A DNA stretch of 64,000 nucleotides from the NCBI GenBank assembly GCA_964451605.1, contig CAYVJA010000002.1:34925-98924 (forward strand), written 5' to 3'. A program made the translations under genes and the position numbers. The stretch's first letter is position 1; each line of letters opens with the position of its first letter. The notes beneath the pieces were generated by a model that saw only the letters and a list, made by a program, of their open reading frames with translations, was not told where the DNA came from and did not search any database. Of this stretch, positions 27,065-34,700 are shown one piece after another. Source of the DNA: JAQVSH01 sp964451605 (lineage in GTDB: Bacteria > Bacteroidota > Bacteroidia > Bacteroidales > UBA4181).

Positions 27065-28912
27065 ATGAAGACTTCTGCTGTTACGCCGTTTTTTTGTTGG
27101 TGCACGCTCTTTTTGTGTCTCTTTTTCCCGTTGAAGGCTGCCGATCCTGATGTGAAGATTACGCAGGATGTCGAAACTTTCACTCTCGATAATGGGATTG
27201 TTTCGGCACGGGTGTCGAAGGTTACCGGCGATTTGGTTTCGTTTCGATATAAGAATGTCGAGATGTTTGCCACTTCGCTTTCGCCCGATTTTATCCCGGT
27301 GGCGCAGGGTGAAACCCCGGCAGATAATCCAAACTGGCGGAATCCCTCTATTACCGGACGTCAGCATGCGTACTGGTCGCACGATGCGATGGGTGTCAGG
27401 GGTTCGGCGCCTGCTATTCCTTCTGTTACAGTCGATCCAAAAAACTTCGGAGGCGATGTGGGCGAGGTTTCGGTGAAGGCCATTTCGAATGGACGGAAGA
27501 TGGGTACGGGTCCGGGGGCTTCGGCCGACGGACAGTTTGTGGCCGATATTGAGATCCGTTATGCCCTGGAAAGGGGCGAGTCCGGAATCTATACCTATTC
27601 GGTTTTTGTCCATAAACCGGAGTATCCCGTTACTGAGTTGGGCGAAGCCCGTTTCTGTGCCAAGCTGGCTCCTTTTTTCGACTGGATGAGTGTCGATCCC
27701 AAAAAGCATTTTTTGTCTATGGAGTAGATGAGCGGCGGGCCTACCAAGGTAGAGTTCCTGGGTCACCGCGATACCAATGCGGAGGCGGCAGCTACGGTGC
27801 TCAACTATTGGCGGAGCAGCCACTACGGAGGGGCCGAGGTGAATGTGGCTGCCGGCGAGGCGTGGGAGAAGGTAGTCGGGCCGATGTTTATCTATGCCAA
27901 CAGTGGCCCCAATCCGGATGCCATCTTCGCCGATGCCCGTGCCCGTGCAACCCTCGAAGCCCAAAAGTGGCCCTATCCCTGGGTGAAGGGTGTCGACTAT
28001 CCTCTGGCATCGGATCGGGCCACGGTTTCGGGCCGTATGGTACTTAAGGATCCCATTACCCCGAAAACTTTTGTGAATCTTACAGTAGGTCTTACAGCCC
28101 CTGCCTACGAGTCGCCCCGTCTGGTAGCGCCTCCGGTTCCGGTGATTACCGACTGGCAGCGCGATGGAAAGTTTTATCAATTTTGGGTAAAAGGCAATCC
28201 CGACGGAACCTTTGCCTTACCGGCAGTGCGTCCTGGCCGGTATACGCTGCATGCCTTTGCCGATGGTGTGTTGGGCGAGTTTATCAAGACGGATGTTGTG
28301 ATAACAAAAGGGGGTGAATTCCGCCTGGGGAAACAGGAATGGATCCCTTTGCGAAAGGGCCGTCAACTCTGGGATATCGGCATTGCCAATCGGAGTGCCT
28401 CCGAGTTTTTTATGGCCGAAAAACACGTTGATCCGGAGATTTCGCTTGCCTATGGTGCCCTTTTTCCTAATGATGTACAATATACCATTGGGAAGAGCAA
28501 CTTCCGCACCGATTGGTTTTTCCAGCATGTGCCCCACAATGAAAACCCTGAGGCGAAATCGGCTCCTTTTTACGGTGCCAACTCCCCGGGGCGTGCAACC
28601 CCTTACACTGTCAACTTCGAGTTGCCCTCCGTGCCTAAGGGTACTGTCATTCTGCGGTTGGCCATTTGCGGCACCGGAACGCGTACGCTTGATGTTACGG
28701 TTAACGGGAAGCCAGCCGGTAAGCTCGACGGATTGGTGGCCGACGGGGTGATTACCCGTCACGGTTTGCAGGGAATCTGGTACGAAAAGGAGATTGTTTT
28801 TGATGGTGCGCTTTTGCAGAAAGGAACCAATCAACTGGTGCTTACGGTACCAGCCGGTCCGGTGAATAACGGGATAATGTACGACTATATCAGGCTGGAA
28901 ATTAGTGATTAA
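27065..28912 (+). pseudogene. Rhamnogalacturonan lyase (PL4-like), interrupted by in-frame TAG
   Basis: Two same-frame pieces, 27065-27727 and 27728-28912, are separated only by a TAG codon at 27725-27727. The first has a signal peptide and the N-terminal catalytic part. The second starts MSGGPTKVEFLGHRDTN and carries the fibronectin-III-like domain (VSGRMVLKDP..., about residues 100-180) and a C-terminal carbohydrate-binding beta-sandwich (LEISD end). In relatives a tyrosine usually precedes the SGGPTK block, so TAG may be a Tyr codon mutated at its third base. The stretch before it also looks about 40-50 residues shorter than the family, suggesting an internal deletion. Confidence 0.75.
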
Positions 28913-29002
28913 ATGCTCTAATGCTCTAATGCTCTAGTGCTCTAGTGCTGCGCTGCGCGCAAATGGTTAGTGGTCAATGGTGAATGGTAAATGATGAAGA
29001 GT
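28913..29002 (+). repeat. Mosaic octamer/heptamer repeat locus R5
   Basis: Starts at the base after the lyase TAA stop: ATGCTCTA three times, GTGCTCTA once (28913-28944), GTGCTGCGCTGCGCGCAA, then a heptamer array ATGGTTA, GTGGTCA, ATGGTGA, ATGGTAA, ATGATGA (28963-28997). Confidence 0.88.
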
Positions 29003-29044
29003 GAAGGCGACGGGATGTGGGTGTTGAGGTGATGAATGTTTTGC

Positions 29045-29076
29045 ATTGAGGTTATCCCGGGAATTTCGTATATTTG
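29045..29076 (+). promoter_or_regulatory. Bacteroidota-type promoter for the ICMT-like gene
   Basis: ATTG (29045-29048), 20 nt, TATATTTG (29069-29076). The downstream ATG is at 29138, giving a leader of about 55 nt. Confidence 0.6.
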
Positions 29077-29137
29077 TTTAAGGAGGATTTCTGGTGTAAT
29101 ACCACTCTGTTTAACAATCACTTATACATTCTTATTT

Positions 29138-29890
29138 ATGTTGTTGAAGAATCGACTGGAAAAGCAGGGTATCTGGCTTTTTCGCTTTAGGGGGGTATTA
29201 CCTCTGGTAGTGCTTGGCCTGGGTTTTTTTGAGTATCTGCAAACAGAGTTGCATCCCGAACATTTTCCTCTGGAGGAGGCTCCTAATGAGGTATTTTATG
29301 AAATAGGCTGCCTAGCCATATCCTTTGTGGGTCTGTTTGTAAGGATATTTACGGTTGGACACACGCCTGCCAGAACCTCCGGTCGAAATGTCAAGGAGCA
29401 GGTGGCCGACCGGTTAAATACTACGGGGATATATTCTATTGTCAGAAATCCCCTCTATCTGGGCAATTTTTTGATGTGGACGGGCGTAGCTCTGCTTACC
29501 ATGAACTTGTGGTTTATTTTGGCCTTTGTCTTTTTCTATTGGCTCTATTATGAACGGATTATTTTTGCCGAAGAGCAGTTCCTGGCTGGAAAATTTGGAT
29601 CGGATTATGAGAGCTGGGCCGAAAAAACGCCCTGTATTCTTCCCCGTTTCTCGCAGTATAAAGCTCCCGCATTGGCTTTTAGCTGGAAGAAAGTTGTGAA
29701 AAAGGAGAAGAATGGTCTGTTGGCGTTGTTGATTGTATTCAGCTTGTTCGATATTGTCGGAGAGTGGCTTGTGGGGGAACCCCCGAAATATATACCTCTC
29801 GCCATATTTACAGGAGTTGTTTTGGTGGCCTATTTGCTGCTAAAGTACTTGAAACGGCATACTTCACTCCTCGATGAGGCCGGACGATAG
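29138..29890 (+). CDS. ICMT/phospholipid-methyltransferase-family membrane protein
   Basis: About 250 aa with hydrophobic segments near 15-30, 55-75, 120-160 and at the C-terminus. The GIYSIVRNPLYLGNFLMWTG stretch and the later EEQFLAGKFGSDYESWAE match the SAM-binding core of isoprenylcysteine-carboxyl / phospholipid methyltransferases. The start is set at ATG 29138, after the promoter. The methyl acceptor in bacteria of this type is generally unknown; a lipid is likely. Confidence 0.8.
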   Translation: MLLKNRLEKQGIWLFRFRGVLPLVVLGLGFFEYLQTELHPEHFPLEEAPNEVFYEIGCLAISFVGLFVRIFTVGHTPARTSGRNVKEQVADRLNTTGIYSIVRNPLYLGNFLMWTGVALLTMNLWFILAFVFFYWLYYERIIFAEEQFLAGKFGSDYESWAEKTPCILPRFSQYKAPALAFSWKKVVKKEKNGLLALLIVFSLFDIVGEWLVGEPPKYIPLAIFTGVVLVAYLLLKYLKRHTSLLDEAGR

Positions 29891-29899
29891 CCGATCCGT

Positions 29900-30790
29900 T
29901 TAACATCCGGCTTCCATCTCGGCTTGTTCCACCTGAATGGTGATGTGGTTTATTCCGAAGGTATGCGAAAGTTGCTCTTGCAGGTTTCGGATAAATGCAT
30001 CGTCGTTTCCTTCGGGCATAACCAAATGGGCTGTCAGTGCCACGTGTGTGGTGCTCATGGCCCAAATGTGCAGGTCGTGTACGCTCACTACCCCTTTCTG
30101 AAGCAGGAGAAATAGGCGTACTTTTTCAATGTCGATGTGATTCGGAACGGCATCCAGCACCAGGTTCACCGAGTCGGAAAAGAGGCTCCAGGTGCTCCAA
30201 ATGATTACTGTAATGATGAGTAAACTGGTTACGGGGTCTATCCATACCAGGCTTGTCCGGTTAATGATATATCCCGATACAACCACTCCTGCCGATACGG
30301 CTGCATCGGCTGCCATATGCAAGAAGGCCCCTTTAATGTTCAAGTCGTGACGCTGCCCTTTCATAAACAGGATGGCTGTTGCGGTATTGACCACCACCCC
30401 GAAGGAGGCAACCATCATGACGATATTTCCGGATATCGGCTCCGGATTTTCGAACTTTTCTATGGCTTCGCGGGAAATGAGTGCGGCTGCTCCGAACAGA
30501 AGCAGGGCATTTACCAAAGAGGCCAGGATAGTGGTTTTTCGTAATCCGTAGGTGTATTTTCCCTGGGGTTTCAGGGTTGCCAGCCAGGAGGCTGCCCAGG
30601 CAAATGCCAATCCCAGTACATCACCGGCATTATGACCTGCATCGGCCAACAGGGCAGATGAATTGGCAATAAGTCCGAAGATTACTTCGGCAACCACAAA
30701 GGCAATGTTTAATCCGATTGCCAGTGCAAAGATTTTTGCATAGCTCTCTTCTGCAGGTGGATGGTGTGTATGACCGTGCGTGTGTCCCAT
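29900..30790 (-). CDS. Cation diffusion facilitator (Zn/Co/Cd efflux, CzcD-like)
   Basis: 296 aa with six transmembrane segments. The metal site is present in both helices: HNAGD (TM2) and HMAAD (TM5). A His-rich N-terminus (MGHTHGHTHH) and a C-terminal cytoplasmic domain (VHDLHIWAMSTTHVALTAHL) are also typical. It exports zinc or a similar divalent metal in exchange for protons. Convergent with the methyltransferase. Confidence 0.93.
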   Translation of the reverse strand: MGHTHGHTHHPPAEESYAKIFALAIGLNIAFVVAEVIFGLIANSSALLADAGHNAGDVLGLAFAWAASWLATLKPQGKYTYGLRKTTILASLVNALLLFGAAALISREAIEKFENPEPISGNIVMMVASFGVVVNTATAILFMKGQRHDLNIKGAFLHMAADAAVSAGVVVSGYIINRTSLVWIDPVTSLLIITVIIWSTWSLFSDSVNLVLDAVPNHIDIEKVRLFLLLQKGVVSVHDLHIWAMSTTHVALTAHLVMPEGNDDAFIRNLQEQLSHTFGINHITIQVEQAEMEAGC

Positions 30791-30968
30791 AGCTTACCCC
30801 TTAGAACGGTGTGTAAATGTAAAGAATGTAAGCGCTGAGATGGCAGAGCAATGAGTAATAAGTGACCTTGGGTTTGTAATTTAGTTATTGCTGGGAACTT
30901 TATACCTTATTATGGATACAAATCGGTGTTTTATTTCTAATAATCCCTTTTTTTGTATAAAAAATGAA

Positions 30969-31362
30969 ATGGACTTTCTTTCGTTTAGAGAAAAGTTTAT
31001 TGAGACCGGGTGTGTCAACACCCATCAGTTTGCGGTGGCATACCCTGATTATAACAGAAATAACCTTACGCGCTGGGTGAAGCAAGGTCTGTTAACAAAA
31101 TTACGTAACGGATATTACTCATTTCCGGAGTTGCGAGGTCAATCGCACCATCTTGTTCGCTCATCCCGAAAAGGCACTTCTCGATTTACTCTATCTGTAT
31201 CCGTTTTATAATACCAAAGAGGCGCTGAAGGAGTTGAGGCTCGACGAAGAGTGGCTTTCCACCGAACTTGATGTAGTACGTCTGGATGATTATACTGCCC
31301 GTTTTTCCAACAAGACCCTCGCGAAGCGCGTACAATTAATGCGAACAACCTACTCGTTATGA
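30969..31362 (+). pseudogene. AbiEi-type antitoxin remnant (internal deletion and frameshift)
   Basis: The first piece, from ATG 30969, reads MDFLSFREKFIETGCVNTHQ then NLTRWVKQGLLTKLRNGYYS, a winged-helix N-terminus of type IV antitoxins. After PELRG the frame is lost. In the next frame, from about 31140, it resumes VNRTILFAHPEKALLDLLYL to MRTTYSL at 31362. The two pieces total about 128 aa, against about 200 for intact relatives, so roughly 70 residues between them are deleted and the frame is shifted. Confidence 0.7.
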
Positions 31363-31443
31363 TATGATTTTGAGCATCTGATGTTTACTTCCCGAAACGC
31401 TGAAAGGGTCTTGCGTTTCGGTGAATTCGTAAAAGAGTTATAG
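31363..31443 (+). pseudogene. Possible AbiEii toxin C-terminal scrap
   Basis: Directly after the antitoxin stop, 26 sense codons plus TAG read YDFEHLMFTSRNAERVLRFG then EFVKEL. This looks like the C-terminal tail of a nucleotidyltransferase toxin that normally follows AbiEi. There is no start codon and no catalytic part. Identification rests on position and general character only. Confidence 0.45.
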
Positions 31444-31460
31444 TACGCGAGACAATCAGC

Positions 31461-31508
31461 AAAAAAAAACAGCTAACCTTCTGATTTGTCAGGGTTAGCT
31501 GTTTTTTT
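31461..31508 (-). terminator. Rho-independent terminator of tRNA-Leu
   Basis: Stem ACAGCTAACC (31469-31478) with GGTTAGCTGT (31493-31502), and an inner CTGA/TCAG pair. It has a T run on both strands and follows the minus-strand tRNA-Leu by 2 nt. Confidence 0.85.
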
Positions 31509-31509
31509 G

Positions 31510-31593
31510 TACCCAGAGCCGGGATCGAACCGGCACAGGGGTGAACCTACTGGTGTTTGAGACCAGCGCGTCTACCAATTCCGCCATCTGGGC
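31510..31593 (-). tRNA. tRNA-Leu (CAA)
   Basis: Minus strand, 84 nt with the long variable arm of class II tRNAs. GCCCAGA/TCTGGGT acceptor (G1-T72 wobble), anticodon arm CTGGT-CTCAAAC-ACCAG with anticodon CAA, T arm GCCGG-TTCGATC-CCGGC, discriminator A, no encoded CCA. Confidence 0.95.
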
Positions 31594-31731
31594 TTTTTGG
31601 AACGATCCATGGGGGCTCCGTCCGGGGTGCGAAATTAGAACAATTTGTCAAGATGCAAAAGGATGGTTCTTCTTTTTTTGTTTTTGGGCTATCTTTACCA
31701 CTCATTGTGTACGTAAAACCTTTATTGTTGC

Positions 31732-33243
31732 ATGGGTAATCTCTTGTTCAGGCCCGGTACTTTCTCTATCGGGCCCGTTTTTTCTTTCGCCGGCAGGCTT
31801 TCGCAGATTCCGGCTCTTTTTGTATTAGGAGTTGTTTCGCTTATCTGGCCTCTTAATGAGGCTTCTGCTCAGACTGTTGCCTCTCCGGTATCGGTGCATG
31901 CGGTTACCGATCTCTCGCACGAGTTTACCTTCTATGCCGATAATCGTTTCTATCAGCAATACCTCCCGCAGGGGAAGGGGGTTGTGCATTGGGCCTCTCT
32001 TACCCGCTGCGATCTGTCGAACGCCAATCTGTTGATTCTGCCCGGCTGTTTTCCGCAGCTGAGCTATACCGATAAGGAGATCCACTTTGTACGGGAATTT
32101 TTAATGGATGGCGGCGGTGTATTGGTACTGGGCGATGCCCGCAATAGTTCGCAGAACTCGCTGTTAGAGGCCTTCGGTATCCGTTTTGAGCCGGAAGCTC
32201 TCTATCCGTTGTCGGCTGCAAGGGGAATAGCCCTTGATACCCTGAAAAGCGGTGCTCTTTCTTATCTGCACCTGAATAAAAAGCGGAGGTGGACAGTGCT
32301 TGTGAGTGATGCCCAACGGCGTCCGGTCATGGCGCAGACGAGTGTGGGAAAAGGGCAATTGCTGGTGGCATCGCGAAATCTGGCAGGCAGAAATCCCAAT
32401 GCTTCCGATTCTATTCACGCCTCAATGTGGAAAGCGTTGTTGCCGCAGTTGGCTGCCGGAAAACGGATCAATCCGGGGGCTCCTCCGAAAGCAATGTCTA
32501 TGGATCGGGTCGATCATGCTGAGACGCGCAATGGGTTAACCCTCCGTTATAATGACAATCTGAAACCCTTTGCCGATGAGGTGTTTTCGCTCACTCATCA
32601 GACACTTCCCTTTGTAGAGTTTCGCATGGGGGTGCCCCTTTCGGAGGGAATGGCTACAGACTTTTTGTTGTTACCTACCGATGGCGGCGGCTTTTCGAGC
32701 GGGAAGATGGTGGCTGTGGCTACCTGGTGGGACGGTTTTCCCGCCAATCGCCCCAGCATGATAGAGCTGATTGTGCATGAAGCGGTCCATTCGTGGGTGT
32801 TGCCGTTGCCTGAGGTGTGGAATGAACCCATTGCCACCTATATGGGAAATCTGGTGATGATGGATATGGGATATCAAGAAGAGGGTGAACGGCGCATAGC
32901 CCGCCAGATTGCCCGTGCTACACGTCTCGACCCCGAAATGAACCGGTACGGTCTCGACGGGAAAGCTATGGATGGTTCGGCTTCCCTCTCGGGTGCGGCT
33001 GCCAACGACATCCATTGGGGTAAAACATTCTGGATTCTGGAAACGTTGAGAAAAGAGAAACCCGATTTGCTGGCTCGCTATTTCAGCGCAAAACGTGATA
33101 TGACATCTAAAAACCGGATTACCCGAACCGATATGAACAATACGGTGTCGTTGCTAAGTCTCGCCATGGGGCGCGATCTCTTTGGCTGGTTCCGCGATCG
33201 GGGCATTGATGTGAGCCGAGAACGGGCTCAGGTGCGGTTTTAA
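31732..33243 (+). CDS. Secreted gluzincin metallopeptidase, M60-like, with N-terminal GATase-like domain
   Basis: 503 aa. A signal or anchor segment lies at about 28-46 (ending EASAQ). Residues about 60-240 resemble a ThuA / class I amidotransferase-like Rossmann domain (LLILPGCFPQLS, REFLMDGGGVLVLGD, GKGQLLVASRN). Residues about 260-500 hold HEAVH (349-353) and a third ligand E365 in WNEPIATY, the HExxH-x11-E arrangement of M60 and other gluzincins. It may cut host or dietary glycoproteins, which suits the PNGase F operon. Family assignment is tentative. Its 3' end overlaps convergent cls by 4 nt. Confidence 0.6.
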   Translation: MGNLLFRPGTFSIGPVFSFAGRLSQIPALFVLGVVSLIWPLNEASAQTVASPVSVHAVTDLSHEFTFYADNRFYQQYLPQGKGVVHWASLTRCDLSNANLLILPGCFPQLSYTDKEIHFVREFLMDGGGVLVLGDARNSSQNSLLEAFGIRFEPEALYPLSAARGIALDTLKSGALSYLHLNKKRRWTVLVSDAQRRPVMAQTSVGKGQLLVASRNLAGRNPNASDSIHASMWKALLPQLAAGKRINPGAPPKAMSMDRVDHAETRNGLTLRYNDNLKPFADEVFSLTHQTLPFVEFRMGVPLSEGMATDFLLLPTDGGGFSSGKMVAVATWWDGFPANRPSMIELIVHEAVHSWVLPLPEVWNEPIATYMGNLVMMDMGYQEEGERRIARQIARATRLDPEMNRYGLDGKAMDGSASLSGAAANDIHWGKTFWILETLRKEKPDLLARYFSAKRDMTSKNRITRTDMNNTVSLLSLAMGRDLFGWFRDRGIDVSRERAQVRF

Positions 33244-34700
33244 AGCAGGGGGGTAAAGATTCGGGCCAGCGACTCCTTGATGTGGTAATGCCGCGGACGA
33301 GTCTGCCATTGATTCAGGGTAAGCAGTTTGCTGTGTTTGAGATCCTGCAGAAACCTGTTTCGCAACTCTTTGGTTATCTCTTCGTTGTAAATCAGCGCGT
33401 TAATCTCGAAGTTCTGGTCAAAACTCCGGATGTCTATGTTGGCGGTTCCTACCGAGCTGAAGCTGTGGTCTATCATCATGATTTTAGAGTGGGTAAATCC
33501 TTTCTCGTAGAGATAGACTTTTACCCCCGAGGCCAGCAGTTCGGTCACATACGAGAGGGTGGCCCAGTAGGTCATGTGCGAGTCGGATTTTGCCGGGAGC
33601 AGAATGCGCACGTCTACCCCACTTAAGGCGCTGGCTTTGATGGCAGTGAGAATGCTCTCATTGGGGATGAAGTAGGGGGAGGTGAGGAATACCTCCGATT
33701 TTGCGGTGGCAATCGCAGTAAAATAGGCCTGCATAATAGAAGCCCACTCGGAGTCGGGACCACTGGCCACCACCTGTACCATGCACTCACTTGTGGTGTT
33801 GAGTTCGGGAAAATAGGGGGGGGTGGCCTCAACAATCTGTTTGCTTACAAAGTGCCAGTCGGCCATAAAGATCATCTGTAGCGAGTATACTGCCTGCCCT
33901 TCCAGCCGGAGATGGGTGTCGCGCCACCTGCCCAACTCCTCGCTGCCCATGATGTAACGGTCGGCAATATTAAGACCTCCCACAAATCCGATTTCTCCGT
34001 CGATAACAATAATTTTCCTGTGGTTCCGGTAGTTGATCTTATTGGCTAAAGGATAAAACCAGAGCTTAACCGGCATAAAGGGATAGACCTCAACACCCGC
34101 ATCGGTTAGAGAGCGGATAAATTTTTTGTCAAGGCTCCAGCTCCCCACATCATCGTAGATCATGCGAACCTTCACCCCCTCTTGTGCCTTTCGGATCAGC
34201 AGTTCGCGGAACCTATTGCCCAATTTGTCGTTTTCAATGATATAGTACTCCAGATGGATATGGTGAGTAGCCGTTTCTATGGCATGGAGTATAGCTCGGA
34301 ATGTAGCCTGACCGTCGTTTAAGATCTGTACCCGATTCTGGTCGGAGAGAATAGCTTTTTCGGTATTAAAGAGCAGTTTGGCAATGTTGACCTTGGCTCC
34401 GATCTTTCTTGCACCCGATGCATTTCTGGGCAGCCCGATCCCTTTTTCGGTGGCCATCTCCCTGATTCGAACCAGGTCGGAGAGCCCTTTCCTGGAAAAG
34501 ATCTTCTCCTTACGGTAATTTTTCCCAATGGAAAAGTAGAGCAGGATACCCAATGCGGGCAAAAAGATAATCACCAAAATCCAGGAGATGGTTTTGGGTG
34601 GATCGCCCTTCTGCTGGATTACGGTTACAACGGTAAAGAGAACCGTAATCAGGTAGATAAGCCGGATCCAAAAGTCGTACGATAGCGCATCAATCGACAT
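33240..34700 (-). CDS. cls: Cardiolipin synthase (phospholipase D family)
   Basis: 486 aa with two N-terminal transmembrane helices, then two HKD motifs: HRKIIVIDGEIGFVGGLN (about 230) and HSKIMMIDHSFSSVGTANID (about 405). It joins two phosphatidylglycerols into cardiolipin at the inner membrane. The start overlaps the end of valS by 11 nt, so it is likely cotranscribed with it. Confidence 0.93.
   Translation of the reverse strand: MSIDALSYDFWIRLIYLITVLFTVVTVIQQKGDPPKTISWILVIIFLPALGILLYFSIGKNYRKEKIFSRKGLSDLVRIREMATEKGIGLPRNASGARKIGAKVNIAKLLFNTEKAILSDQNRVQILNDGQATFRAILHAIETATHHIHLEYYIIENDKLGNRFRELLIRKAQEGVKVRMIYDDVGSWSLDKKFIRSLTDAGVEVYPFMPVKLWFYPLANKINYRNHRKIIVIDGEIGFVGGLNIADRYIMGSEELGRWRDTHLRLEGQAVYSLQMIFMADWHFVSKQIVEATPPYFPELNTTSECMVQVVASGPDSEWASIMQAYFTAIATAKSEVFLTSPYFIPNESILTAIKASALSGVDVRILLPAKSDSHMTYWATLSYVTELLASGVKVYLYEKGFTHSKIMMIDHSFSSVGTANIDIRSFDQNFEINALIYNEEITKELRNRFLQDLKHSKLLTLNQWQTRPRHYHIKESLARIFTPLL

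Noticed and set aside
26936..28180. A 414-codon open frame on the minus strand opposite the lyase pseudogene
   Set aside because: Its product is His/Arg/Ile-rich with no motif, and it lies antisense to a clear lyase. It also begins or ends in repeats. It is a by-product of codon use on the other strand.
31315..31332. GCGAAGCGCG near the antitoxin end as a further repeat copy
   Set aside because: Only the short GC core matches, it lies in conserved coding sequence (KTLAKRVQ), and no octamers are near.
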